Position numbers and translations under genes: made by a program
Assembly: GCF_024979235.1 (NCBI RefSeq)
Contig: NZ_JANLCM010000001.1
Location: 2,046,001-2,110,000 of the forward strand
DNA length: 64,000 bases
Direction: 5' to 3'
DNA from: Herbiconiux aconitum
Lineage (GTDB): Bacteria; Actinomycetota; Actinomycetes; Actinomycetales; Microbacteriaceae
The notes under the pieces: model-generated
Told to the model about the DNA's origin: nothing
What the model saw: the letters and a program-made list of their open reading frames with translations, nothing else
Databases searched by the model: none
Shown: piece after piece, positions 8,310 through 17,611 of the stretch
Layout: every line of letters begins with the position of its first letter
How positions within the stretch are numbered: position 1 is the first letter of the stretch

Positions 8310-9548
8310 ATGTCAGTGACAGAGCCCCCGATCTTCGGATCGGCGTCGACGGCCACCACCAACGACCAGACCAGGCGCACCAACCTGTCGCTCATCCTGT
8401 CGCTCGTGCACCATCGCGGAACCCTCACCCGGGCGGAGCTCGCCCGGGTGACGGGGCTGAACCGCTCGACGGTCGCCACCCTCACCGCGCAGCTCGGCGA
8501 CCTCGAGCTGCTCTACGAATCCTCACCCGGCACCAGCACCAACGTGGGTCGGCCGAGCCCGCAGGTGCACGCCAACCCGTCGACGGCGGCGCTGGCGATC
8601 AATCCCGAGATCGACGCCATCACCATCGGCCTGGTGGGGCTCGGTGGGCGGGTGCTGAAACGCATCCGGTACCCCACCGAGCACGTTCCCACGGCGCAGG
8701 AGGTGGCGAACATCGCTGCCGCCGTGATCGAGGGGATGCGCGGCGAACTCGACGCGACCTACCGGATCGTGGGCATCGGCATCGCCGTGCCCGGGCTCGT
8801 GCGCGCCGAAGACGGCGTGGTCACCTATGCGCCTCACCTCGGCTGGCAGGGCGAGCCGATCGCCGAGATGGTGGCGACGGCCACCGGATATCCGGTCTGG
8901 GCGGCGAACGACGCCTCGCTCGGTGCGGGAGGAGAGATCATCTTCGGCGCCGGGCACGGGTCGATGGATCTGCTCTACGTCAACGGAGGCTCCTCCGGCA
9001 TCGGAGGGGGAGTGGTGACGGGCGGCGTGCTGCTGACCGGCACCGACGGGTACGCCGGCGAACTCGGGCACACTCTGGTGAACTCGTCCGGTGGGCTCTG
9101 CCATTGCGGGGCGATCGGATGCCTGGAGACGGAAGTCTCGCGGCAGCGGCTCCTCGACGTGGTGGGCCTGGCCGGCGGCGACAGCGACGATCTGGAGCGG
9201 GCGCTAGCCGCATCGGACGACCCGGCGGTGGAGGCCGAGGTGCTCCGGCAGATCGACGTGCTCGCGATCGCCCTCCGCAACGCCGTGAACGTGCTGAATC
9301 CCGAACAGATCGTGCTCGGTGGCTTTCTCGCCACCCTGCACTCCCTGGCGCCCGGGCGCCTCACCGAGCGCGTGCGTGAGGACGGATTGCAGGCCACCGC
9401 CCGTTCGGTGTCGATCATCACCGCCGAGCTCGGCTCGAATCTGCTCATGATCGGCGCCGCGGAGCTCGCCTTCTCGGGGTTGCTCTCCGACCCGGCCGGG
9501 GCGTTGCGCTCGGCCGCGCCCGAAGTCGCCCGGGGGGCCGCGCGCTGA
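8310..9548 (+). CDS. ROK-family transcriptional regulator (first copy)
   Basis: A 412-residue repressor of the NagC/XylR/Mlc type. An N-terminal winged helix (TRRTNLSLILSLVHHRG, TRAELARVTGLNRSTVATL) is joined to an actin-like sugar-kinase fold. The kinase part retains the zinc site (GHTLVNSSGGLCHCGAIGC, with CxCGxxGCLE) and glycine-rich loops such as NGGSSGIGGG. The start ATG at 8310 is preceded by AGAGGG and lies only nine bases after the isomerase gene, so it belongs to the sugar operon. Its likely role is repression of the divergent ABC/xylA and binding-protein operons, relieved by the transported sugar. A second, related ROK gene follows directly. Confidence 0.92.
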   Translation: MSVTEPPIFGSASTATTNDQTRRTNLSLILSLVHHRGTLTRAELARVTGLNRSTVATLTAQLGDLELLYESSPGTSTNVGRPSPQVHANPSTAALAINPEIDAITIGLVGLGGRVLKRIRYPTEHVPTAQEVANIAAAVIEGMRGELDATYRIVGIGIAVPGLVRAEDGVVTYAPHLGWQGEPIAEMVATATGYPVWAANDASLGAGGEIIFGAGHGSMDLLYVNGGSSGIGGGVVTGGVLLTGTDGYAGELGHTLVNSSGGLCHCGAIGCLETEVSRQRLLDVVGLAGGDSDDLERALAASDDPAVEAEVLRQIDVLAIALRNAVNVLNPEQIVLGGFLATLHSLAPGRLTERVREDGLQATARSVSIITAELGSNLLMIGAAELAFSGLLSDPAGALRSAAPEVARGAAR

Positions 9549-9643
9549 GTCGCCGGCGGCGGCGCCGCCGAACGCCGAGCTGAGAGACGGCTGCACGTGT
9601 GCAATGCGTGAGATGTGAACCTGCGACCCGCATGCTCACGGCG

Positions 9644-9672
9644 CTAATTTGTTGTCTCGACGCTGATAATAT
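9644..9672 (+). promoter_or_regulatory. Possible extended -10 promoter before second ROK gene
   Basis: The sequence TGATAATAT at 9664-9672 fits an extended -10 element (TG-n-TAATAT) in an AT-richer patch of an otherwise GC-rich intergenic stretch. The -35 side (about 9644-9649) is weak. It would give an RNA beginning near 9680, ahead of the preferred ATG at 9742. This suggests that the second ROK gene can be expressed separately from the upstream operon. Confidence 0.35.
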
Positions 9673-9741
9673 CGAGTTCCTGCCTTGGCCGACGAGGTGG
9701 TTTCGATCTCCTCCGGAATCCCGGGGCGAAGGCGGTGCGCG

Positions 9742-10971
9742 ATGGTCGTGAGCGACAGGGCGAAACTCCCGGTGCGATCGGGAGCGCGCGGAAACAACCT
9801 CGACGACGTTCGACGCAACAACCTCTCCGCCGTGCTCAATCTGGTGCACACCACCGGGGCGGTGACGCGAGCGCAACTCACGAGGGACACCGGGTTGAAT
9901 CGTTCCACTATCGGTGCCCTCGTCGGGGAATTGGTGAGCCTGCAGCTGGTCGACGAGACCGAGCCCGACACCACGAATCAGGTCGGCCGCCCGAGCCTCA
10001 TGATCAAGCCGGGTCGGCGCACCGTCGCGCTCGCGGTCAATCCGGAGCTCGACGCTGTGACCATCGGTCTCGTGGCGCTCGGCGGCCAGGTGATCAAGCG
10101 CATCCGCTACGACACGGTTCGCGTGCCCTCGGTCGAGGAGGTCGTGAACATCGTCTCGGCCGTGGTGGCCGGCATGCGCGATGAACTGGAAACGAACTAC
10201 AAGACCGTCGGAGTCGGACTCGCCGTTCCGGGACTCGTGCGCGCCGGCGACGGCCTCGTGAACCTCGCGCCGCACCTGGGCTGGCACCATGCGCCGCTCT
10301 CGGAGATGCTCGAGCAGTCGCTGCGGCTGCCGGTGCATGCGGCGAACGACGCCGCAGTGGGGGCGCTCGGGGAGAGCATCTTCGGATCGGGCCGCGGCGT
10401 GCGCAATCTGGTCTACCTCAACGGCGGTGCGAGCGGCATCGGTGGCGGCGTGGTGAACAACGGCACTCTGCTCACCGGCGAGAGCGGCTACGCCGGCGAG
10501 CTCGGTCACACCCTGGTGAACAGCAATGGCACGCTCTGCCACTGCGGCGCTTACGGCTGCCTCGAGACCGAGGTGAAGCGCCAGCAGCTGCTCGATGCGC
10601 TGGGGCTGCCCGCGAATCGGGTCGAAGAGCTCGACGAGGTGCTGCGGGAGCGGCTTGCCGATCCGGCCGGCGCCGATCCCGAGCTGGTGGCGCTCGTGCA
10701 CCGGCAGCTCGACTTCCTCTCGATCACCATCCGCAACGCGGTGAACCTGTTCAATCCCGAGCTGATCGTGCTGGGCGGATTCCTCGGATCGCTGTACGAG
10801 TCGGCGCCGGAGAGGCTCCAGGGCGCCGTGGCCCGTTCGGCGATGCTCGGATCGGGGGAGACCGCTCGCATCACGCGATCGTCGCTCGGCCGAGACCTCC
10901 TGGTGGTCGGTGCCGCCCAGCTGGCGTTCGCTCCGTTGCTCGCCGATCCGGCCGGCGCTCTCACGTCGTAA
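9742..10971 (+). CDS. ROK-family transcriptional regulator (second copy)
   Basis: Related to the preceding ROK gene along most of its length: a winged helix (DVRRNNLSAVLNLVHTTG, TRAQLTRDTGLNRSTIGAL) and a kinase-like domain with the zinc motif CHCGAYGCLE and the loop NGGASGIGGGVV. The ATG at 9742 (409 residues) is favoured because it follows a GGCGG stretch and fits the upstream -10 element; a TTG at 9685 would add 19 residues. The two ROK proteins share long identical blocks and look like an old tandem duplication, so they may answer to two different sugars. The second could control the ThuA megaprotein gene downstream; that is inference. Confidence 0.88.
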   Translation: MVVSDRAKLPVRSGARGNNLDDVRRNNLSAVLNLVHTTGAVTRAQLTRDTGLNRSTIGALVGELVSLQLVDETEPDTTNQVGRPSLMIKPGRRTVALAVNPELDAVTIGLVALGGQVIKRIRYDTVRVPSVEEVVNIVSAVVAGMRDELETNYKTVGVGLAVPGLVRAGDGLVNLAPHLGWHHAPLSEMLEQSLRLPVHAANDAAVGALGESIFGSGRGVRNLVYLNGGASGIGGGVVNNGTLLTGESGYAGELGHTLVNSNGTLCHCGAYGCLETEVKRQQLLDALGLPANRVEELDEVLRERLADPAGADPELVALVHRQLDFLSITIRNAVNLFNPELIVLGGFLGSLYESAPERLQGAVARSAMLGSGETARITRSSLGRDLLVVGAAQLAFAPLLADPAGALTS

Positions 10972-10975
10972 TTCG

Positions 10976-11011
10976 ACAGCTGTGGCTGGAAAGAGTGTCC
11001 AAAACAGCTGT
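10976..11011. promoter_or_regulatory. Pair of ACAGCTGT palindromes
   Basis: Two identical 8-base palindromes ACAGCTGT occur at 10976-10983 and 11004-11011, with centres 28 bases apart, in the 214-base space between the ROK gene and the megaprotein gene. They could be half of an operator for a dimeric regulator. No family-specific consensus was recognised. Confidence 0.3.
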
Positions 11012-11103
11012 TGATCTGGGTTTATCTACGCTGTTCTTCTAATCGGGTGCTTCGAGCATCCGGGCTCCGGATTGCCGCGTCTTAGCGGCCTTCGCTATTA
11101 ATC

Positions 11104-11132
11104 TTGACTCGCAACAAAAGCCTCCCTAGGAT
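11104..11132 (+). promoter_or_regulatory. Sigma-70-type promoter of the megaprotein gene
   Basis: TTGACT at 11104-11109 and TAGGAT at 11127-11132 are separated by exactly 17 bases, close to the vegetative actinobacterial promoter consensus (TTGACA/TAnnnT). Transcription would start near 11139-11140. This leaves a short leader before the TTG start at 11186, which carries an AGGGG ribosome-binding site. Confidence 0.6.
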
Positions 11133-11185
11133 CACAGAAGTTGCGCGTCGCTCAGGCGCGCCAGGTATCGAGGGGTGCTACCACG

Positions 11186-14100
11186 TTGAACAGAGCTGTC
11201 CAACCACATCGCTCCGTGAGGTCGCGACTCGTCGCGTCACTTGCGGCACTCGCCATGGTCGCCACCGGCGTCCTGGCCACCGCCGGCGCGGCATCCGCGT
11301 CGACCACGACGGTTACCGGAGCGCCGCAGGCGGCGCCGGCCGCAGTCGAGCCCGACTTCAAGGCGCTCGTCTTCTCGAAGACCGCCGGATTCCGGCACGG
11401 CTCGATCCCCGCGGGTATCGCGGCGATCCAGAAGCTGGGTCAGGAGAACAACTTCGCGGTCGACACGACCGAAGACGGCGCGTCGTTCACCGAGGAGAAC
11501 CTCGCGCAGTACGACCTGGTCATCTGGCTCTCGACCACCGGTGACGTGCTGAGCGCCGAGCAGCAGGGCGCCTTCGAGGACTACATCGAGAACGGTGGCG
11601 GCTACGCGGGCGTGCACGCCGCATCCGACACCGAGTACGACTGGGCGTGGTACGGCGAGCTCGTCGGTGCGTACTTCAGCGGTCACCCGGCCGAGCAGAA
11701 CGCCACGGTGAAGGTCGAAGACCACGCGCACCCCAGCACCGAGCACCTCGGTGACAGCTGGACGCGCTTCGACGAGTGGTACAACTTCCGCACCAACCCC
11801 CGCACCAACGTGCACGTTCTGGCGTCGCTCGACGAGAAGTCGTACACCGGCGGCACGATGGGCATCGACCACCCCACCGCCTGGTGCCAGAACTACGACG
11901 GCGGGCGCTCCTGGTACACCGGTGGTGGCCACACGGATGCCTCCTACAGCGACCCCGCCTTCCTCTCGCACCTGCTCGGCGGCATCAAGACCGCTGCCGG
12001 CGCGGAGAACGCCGACTGCAGCGCCACGCAGAGCGACAGCTACGAGCTCGTTCCGCTCGACACCGACACCGGCAACCCGATGGCCATGGACATCGCGAGC
12101 GACTCGACGGTCTTCTACGCCGAGCGCAACGGCCGCGTGCAGCGCATCGACCCGGTGTCGCTCCAGACCTCGACCGCCCTCACCCTCCCGGTGACGCAGG
12201 CGAACGAAGACGGCCTGCTCGGCATCGCGCTCGACCCCGACTTCGACACCAACAACTGGGTGTACGTCTACTGGGCTCCGTCTGACGTGGGCTCCGACGG
12301 ACCGCACAACCGCATCTCGCGCTACACCTACGACCCGGCGGCCAAGACCTTCGACCCGGCCAGCCAGAAGGCCGTACTGAAGGTCACCACGCAGCGCAAC
12401 ACCTGCTGCCACGCGGGCGGCGACATGCTGTTCGACAACGACGGCAACCTCGTGCTCGCGCTCGGTGACAACACCAACCCCTTCGAGTCCGACGGCTACG
12501 CGCCGATCGACGAGCGGGCCGGTCGTCAGGACTACGACGCTTCACGGAGCGCCGGCAACTCCAACGACCTGCGCGGCAAGATCCTGCGGATCACGCCGAC
12601 CGACGAGGGCAGCTACACGGTGCCCGAGGGCAACCTCTTCCCGGAGGCCGACGACTCGGCCGGCAAGACCCGGCCCGAGATCTACGCCATGGGCTTCCGC
12701 AACCCGTTCCGCATCGGTCTCGACCCCTACACGAACAACCTGCTCGTGGCCGACTACGGTCCCGACGCCGGCTCCGCCAACGCCAATCGCGGCCCCGGCG
12801 GCACCGTCGAGTGGAACATCGTGAAGCAGCCCGGCAACTACGGCTGGCCGTTCTGCGTGGGCATCAAGTGCTACAACGACTACAACTTCAGCACCCAGGC
12901 CTCCGGCCCCGCGTTCAACCCGGCCGCGGTCGTGAACAACAGCCCGAACAACACGGGCCTCACGACTCTTCCGCCGGTGATCGTGCCGGAGTGGTGGACC
13001 GAGAACGGCACCACCGCCATCTACCAGGAGATCGGCAACAGCGGCGCGCCCATGGGCGGACCGGTGTACCAGTACGACGCCTCCAACCCGTCCGAGACCA
13101 AGTGGCCGGAGTACTGGGACGGCAAGGCCCTCTTCGCCGAGTGGAACTCGGGGCGGATGTTCTCGTTCCAGCTGAACGAAGACACCTCCGACACCGTGGG
13201 TCGCCACTCGAAGATCCAGGACATCAACCGCATCCTGCCCGACATCTTCGACCCGTCGAAGGGCTTCAGCAAGTCGATGGACTTCGAGTTCGGCCCCGAC
13301 GGCGCGCTCTACATCATCGACTGGGGATCGGACTTCGGCGGCAACACGGCGAACTCCGGTGTCTACCGCGTGGACTACGTGCAGGCCAATCCCTCACCGA
13401 TCGCCCGCGCATCCGCTGATGTGACGAACGGCCCCGGACCTTCGCTCGACGTGCAGTTCTCGTCTGAGGGCACGCGTCACCCGATCTCCAAGCCGTTCAC
13501 CATCGAGTGGGACTTCGGAGACGGATCGCCGACCACCACCGAGCCCGACCCCGCCCACACCTACGCCCAGAACGGCGACTACACCGCCCGCCTGACCGCG
13601 ACGGATGAAGACGGCAAGACCGCGATCGCCAACGTGCGCATCGTGGTGGGCAACGCGACCCCGCAGGTCTCGATCGAGTTCCCGGAGAACGGCGGATTCT
13701 TCACCTGGGGAGACGACGTCTCCTACAAGGTGACGGTCACCGACCCGGATGCGAACGCACCGATCGACTGCGAGAACGTGAAGCTCATCCCGGCTCTCGG
13801 CCACGACTCCCACAACCACGACTTCGGAGAGATCCACGGTTGTGAAGGGAGCTTCCCGACAGCTCGCGACGCCGGCCACGGCCTCGAAGCGAACCTGTTC
13901 TGGGTGGTCAACGCCAACTACACCGACGACGGCGGCGCCGTGGGCGTGCCGCAGACCGGCTACGCCACCACGGTGCTGAACTCCACCCACATGGAGGCCG
14001 AGTACTTCGACCAGACCGGTCGGGTGAACGGCACCGGTGGCGCGGATGACGGCGTGAAGACCGAATCCACGGGCGACAGCGCCGGTGGCGGACGCAACGT

Positions 14101-17100
14101 CAGCAACGTCGAGACCGGTGACTGGTGGTCGTACAACCCCGTCAACCTGAAGGGCATGGACAGCGTCACGCTGCGCCTGGCCAAGGGCTTCGCGGGTGAT
14201 GCGAACATCGCGGTGCGCTGGAACGACCCGGTCGACGGGCAGCTGCTCGGGAACATCCCGTTCACGCCGACCCTGAAGAACGGCAGCCCCGACTGGCAGA
14301 CCTACTCGGACTTCACAGTGGAGTTCGATGGCGGATTGCCGACCGAGACGGGCACGGTCTACTTCGTGCTCACCCAGGGTGGAGCCAACGTCAACTACAT
14401 GACCTGGGGTGGTGACGGTGTCGATTCCAACTCGCCGCCGGCCGTCACGCTGGGCGTTTCGCCGAAGTCGGGCACCGCGCCCCTCGTCGTCGACGCCACG
14501 GTCGACGCGACCGATCCGGAGGGCACCGCGCTCAGCTACCGCTGGGATGCCGGTCTCGGCGGCGGCTTCGTCGACGGTGACGCTGCGGAGCAGTTCGTCT
14601 ACGACCAGCCGGGCAGCTACGAGGTGCGCGTGCGGGTCTACGACGAGCAGGGCTCCTACACCGAGAAGAGCCAGACGATCACGGTGAACGTGGCAGGCGA
14701 GAACCTGTGCCTGGCCGGTCGCTCCGACGGCTTCGACGGAACCACGCTCGACACGAGCCGCTGGAACCGCATCGTGCGGCCCAACCAGGACGCGCGAGTC
14801 GAAGACGGGCATCTGGTGATCCCGGCCTCCAAGACCGACATCTACGGTGCCGGAGCGGGAACCGTTCCGAACATCACGCTGCAGGATCTGCCCTCGGGCG
14901 CTTGGCAGGCCACCGCGAAGGTGACCTTCGAAGCCCGCGTGCAATACCAGCAGGCCGGTCTGATCGTGTACGGCGACGACGACAACTACGCCAAGTTCGT
15001 GCTCCAGGGCCGAGCAGGCACGTCGGATGCCGCGCAGCGGATCTTCCAGTACGTGCGTGAAGAAGCGGGAACCCCGAACGAGGTCGCGGCGTCGAACACC
15101 GCGAACCTGGGCGTGGACTTCCCCGACACCTTCTTCGTGCGGATGACCAGTGACGGAACGAACCTGAACGCCTCCTACTCGGCCGACGGTGCGTCCTACA
15201 CGGCGATGAGCGAGACGAAGCCGCTGGCCGGCATCGTCAACCCGCGCATCGGTCTGGTCGCCTTCGCGAACAGCGGTTCGCCGATGGACGTGATCGACGC
15301 CCAGTTCGACTGGTTCCAGATCACGCCGGATGACACCGCCGTGGCCGCGACGCCGAACGACGAGTTCGACGGCAGCGCGCTCGACGGCTGCCGCTGGCAG
15401 GTCGTGAACGAGCAGCCTGAGGGCTACCGCGTCAGCGATGGCGCACTGCGGATCGACACCACGCCGAACGACATCTACGGTGGCGACACCGGAGTGCCGA
15501 ACTTCGTGGTGCAGAACCAGCCCGAGGGCGACGACTGGGTGATCGAGACGAAGGTCGACGCATCCGACCTCGATCGCAGCTACCAGCAGGGCGGCCTGAT
15601 CGCGTACGGCGACGACGACAACTACGTCAAGCTGGACATCCTGGCCACCAACGCGGCCGGATCGGCGATCGCACGCAACCTCGAGATCCGGAGCGAGATC
15701 GGGGCCACGGTGCAGGACCCGCAGCCGAACGCTCCGGCACCGGCCGACGGCATCGTCTGGCTCCGCCTGGCGAAGTCGGGTGACGTGTTCACCGGCTGGT
15801 CGAGCACCGACGGCACCACCTGGACGCAGATCACCGAGACGGTGACCAACGCCGGCCTCGACGGCGCCCGAGTGGGTCTGTACGCACTCGGCAACGCCAA
15901 CCAGGGCCAGGTCTCGAACACCGCGGTCTTCGACTACTTCCACGTGGTCGAAGCCGAGGAGCCCGAGGAGCCCGTCACGGTCAGCGCGACCGTCGCGCCG
16001 ACCGACCCGAACGGACTGGCGAACTGGTACACCCAGGCCGTCACCGTGACGGTGGAGAGCCAGGGCGGTGGCACGAGCACGGTCTACCGCGAGTACAACC
16101 TCGACGGTTCGGGCTGGCTCGAGTACACGCATCCGGTGCAGGTCACGACCGATGGTTCGCACACGGTGCAATACCGTGCGTCGGCCCCGGGTTCGACCAG
16201 TGAGGTCGGTTCGGTCTCGTTCAAGATCGACGCGACCGCACCTTCCGCCTCCGCGAACCTCGCGGTCGACGGAGATGCGCGGACGGTCGCGATCACGGCG
16301 ACGGATGCGACCAGCACCGTCGACGCGATCGAGTACCGCATCGGCGACGGCGCCTGGACCGACTACACCGCGCCCGTCGCGGTGGACGGCACGGCCCAGA
16401 CGGTGCACTACCAGGTGACGGATGTCGCGGGCAACCCGTCGGCGGAAGGCACCCTCGAGGTTCCGGCTGTGCCGGTCGACCCCGAGGAGCCGACGCTCAC
16501 GGTCGAGGTCACTCTCGACCCGGCGACCGCCAACGGGCTGGGCGGCTGGTACACGACGGGGGTCACCCTGACCGCCGTCGGCACGACCAGCGACGACGAG
16601 GGCACCGCCACGGTCGAGTACTCGACCGACGGCACCACCTTCGCCCCGCTCGGCGCCTCCACGGTGCTGTCGGCCGAAGGCGAGACCACGGTCTCGGTGC
16701 GGGCCACCGACGGCGAGGGCCACTACTCGGCCACCGTGCAGCGACTGGTCAAGATCGACACCGTGGTGCCGGCCGCGACCGGCTCCGCCGAGTCGCGCAC
16801 CGTCACCCTGGCCGGAACCGATGCCACCAGTGGTGTCGCCCGAGTCGAGTACCGGTTGAGCGGCGATGCCGCGGACGTCTGGCGCAGTTACACCGCGCCG
16901 GTGGCCGTAGCAGGCACCGAGGCGTCGACGGTCACCTTCCGGGCGGTGGATGTCGCCGGCAACGTCGGCGCCACCGGCACCGTCGAGGTCGCCGCGACCG
17001 AGCAGCCCGAACCGACGCCCACCGTCGTGGTGGACGACCGGAACGTCAAGCAGGGTGAGCTGATCACCGTGACGGGAACCGGGTTCGCCCCGGAGACCGA

Positions 17101-17512
17101 GCTCGCGGTGTGGCTCTACTCCGAGCCGCTGCAGATCGGCACGGTCACCACGGATGCCGACGGAGGCTTCAGCTACGCGCTGCAGGTTCCGGCCGGGTTC
17201 GAGGTGGGCGAGCACCACGTGGTGATCCGGATCGGCGACGTCGAGCTGGCGCGGAGCCTGGCCATCACGGTCACCGCCGCGGCGGTCGACCCCGGCCCCG
17301 GCAACCCGGGCGGCCCCACACCGGGTAACCCCGGAGGTGGCGGCGGCAACGGCGCCGGCAACGGTTCGGGCTCCGGCTCGGGCGGCGGCCTGGCCAACAC
17401 CGGTGCTGACAGCTGGCAGAATCTGGTACCGCTGGCGATCATCCTGCTCGTCGGAGGCCTGGGAGGACTGCTCCTCCTGAACCGCCGCCGCGCGAACGGC
17501 TCCGCCGAGTAG
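11186..17512 (+). CDS. Cell-wall-anchored ThuA / glucose-sorbosone dehydrogenase multidomain protein
   Basis: A protein of about 2,108 residues. From a TTG start behind AGGGG it has a signal peptide ending near ASAST. The domains follow in order: ThuA-like (about 50-270, HGSIPAGIAAI, GYAGVHAASDTEYDWAW), a six-bladed glucose/sorbosone dehydrogenase (about 280-735, LLGIALDPDFDTNNWVYVYW, NTCCHAGGDMLFD, MGFRNPFRIGLDP), a PKD domain (735-825), a CBM6-like sugar-binding domain (935-1085), a second PKD, two DUF1349/LamG-like domains (1170-1590), several Ig-like repeats and an IPT-like domain. A Gly-rich linker precedes LANTG, a transmembrane segment and an RRRANGSAE tail, i.e. a sortase signal with LAxTG in place of LPxTG. 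It is probably a surface enzyme oxidising or degrading carbohydrate. A TTG at 11141 is an alternative start. Confidence 0.88.
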   Translation: MNRAVQPHRSVRSRLVASLAALAMVATGVLATAGAASASTTTVTGAPQAAPAAVEPDFKALVFSKTAGFRHGSIPAGIAAIQKLGQENNFAVDTTEDGASFTEENLAQYDLVIWLSTTGDVLSAEQQGAFEDYIENGGGYAGVHAASDTEYDWAWYGELVGAYFSGHPAEQNATVKVEDHAHPSTEHLGDSWTRFDEWYNFRTNPRTNVHVLASLDEKSYTGGTMGIDHPTAWCQNYDGGRSWYTGGGHTDASYSDPAFLSHLLGGIKTAAGAENADCSATQSDSYELVPLDTDTGNPMAMDIASDSTVFYAERNGRVQRIDPVSLQTSTALTLPVTQANEDGLLGIALDPDFDTNNWVYVYWAPSDVGSDGPHNRISRYTYDPAAKTFDPASQKAVLKVTTQRNTCCHAGGDMLFDNDGNLVLALGDNTNPFESDGYAPIDERAGRQDYDASRSAGNSNDLRGKILRITPTDEGSYTVPEGNLFPEADDSAGKTRPEIYAMGFRNPFRIGLDPYTNNLLVADYGPDAGSANANRGPGGTVEWNIVKQPGNYGWPFCVGIKCYNDYNFSTQASGPAFNPAAVVNNSPNNTGLTTLPPVIVPEWWTENGTTAIYQEIGNSGAPMGGPVYQYDASNPSETKWPEYWDGKALFAEWNSGRMFSFQLNEDTSDTVGRHSKIQDINRILPDIFDPSKGFSKSMDFEFGPDGALYIIDWGSDFGGNTANSGVYRVDYVQANPSPIARASADVTNGPGPSLDVQFSSEGTRHPISKPFTIEWDFGDGSPTTTEPDPAHTYAQNGDYTARLTATDEDGKTAIANVRIVVGNATPQVSIEFPENGGFFTWGDDVSYKVTVTDPDANAPIDCENVKLIPALGHDSHNHDFGEIHGCEGSFPTARDAGHGLEANLFWVVNANYTDDGGAVGVPQTGYATTVLNSTHMEAEYFDQTGRVNGTGGADDGVKTESTGDSAGGGRNVSNVETGDWWSYNPVNLKGMDSVTLRLAKGFAGDANIAVRWNDPVDGQLLGNIPFTPTLKNGSPDWQTYSDFTVEFDGGLPTETGTVYFVLTQGGANVNYMTWGGDGVDSNSPPAVTLGVSPKSGTAPLVVDATVDATDPEGTALSYRWDAGLGGGFVDGDAAEQFVYDQPGSYEVRVRVYDEQGSYTEKSQTITVNVAGENLCLAGRSDGFDGTTLDTSRWNRIVRPNQDARVEDGHLVIPASKTDIYGAGAGTVPNITLQDLPSGAWQATAKVTFEARVQYQQAGLIVYGDDDNYAKFVLQGRAGTSDAAQRIFQYVREEAGTPNEVAASNTANLGVDFPDTFFVRMTSDGTNLNASYSADGASYTAMSETKPLAGIVNPRIGLVAFANSGSPMDVIDAQFDWFQITPDDTAVAATPNDEFDGSALDGCRWQVVNEQPEGYRVSDGALRIDTTPNDIYGGDTGVPNFVVQNQPEGDDWVIETKVDASDLDRSYQQGGLIAYGDDDNYVKLDILATNAAGSAIARNLEIRSEIGATVQDPQPNAPAPADGIVWLRLAKSGDVFTGWSSTDGTTWTQITETVTNAGLDGARVGLYALGNANQGQVSNTAVFDYFHVVEAEEPEEPVTVSATVAPTDPNGLANWYTQAVTVTVESQGGGTSTVYREYNLDGSGWLEYTHPVQVTTDGSHTVQYRASAPGSTSEVGSVSFKIDATAPSASANLAVDGDARTVAITATDATSTVDAIEYRIGDGAWTDYTAPVAVDGTAQTVHYQVTDVAGNPSAEGTLEVPAVPVDPEEPTLTVEVTLDPATANGLGGWYTTGVTLTAVGTTSDDEGTATVEYSTDGTTFAPLGASTVLSAEGETTVSVRATDGEGHYSATVQRLVKIDTVVPAATGSAESRTVTLAGTDATSGVARVEYRLSGDAADVWRSYTAPVAVAGTEASTVTFRAVDVAGNVGATGTVEVAATEQPEPTPTVVVDDRNVKQGELITVTGTGFAPETELAVWLYSEPLQIGTVTTDADGGFSYALQVPAGFEVGEHHVVIRIGDVELARSLAITVTAAAVDPGPGNPGGPTPGNPGGGGGNGAGNGSGSGSGGGLANTGADSWQNLVPLAIILLVGGLGGLLLLNRRRANGSAE

Positions 17513-17533
17513 CACCACCCGCACCACCTCGCA

Positions 17534-17590
17534 CGACCCGTCGGTTCGTGTCGCTTTCAGCCTCGCTGAGCGGCACGAACCGACGGGTCG
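17534..17590 (+). terminator. Long hairpin after the megaprotein gene
   Basis: Arms 17534-17550 and 17574-17590 are 17 bases long and perfectly complementary, with a further CGCT/AGCG pairing inside. The hairpin lies 22 bases after the megaprotein stop and ahead of the next gene on the same strand, and is followed by a short T-containing tail (CATCTTCTT). It is probably a terminator or a read-through attenuator. Confidence 0.65.
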
Positions 17591-17611
17591 GCATCTTCTT
17601 GAAAGGCAACG

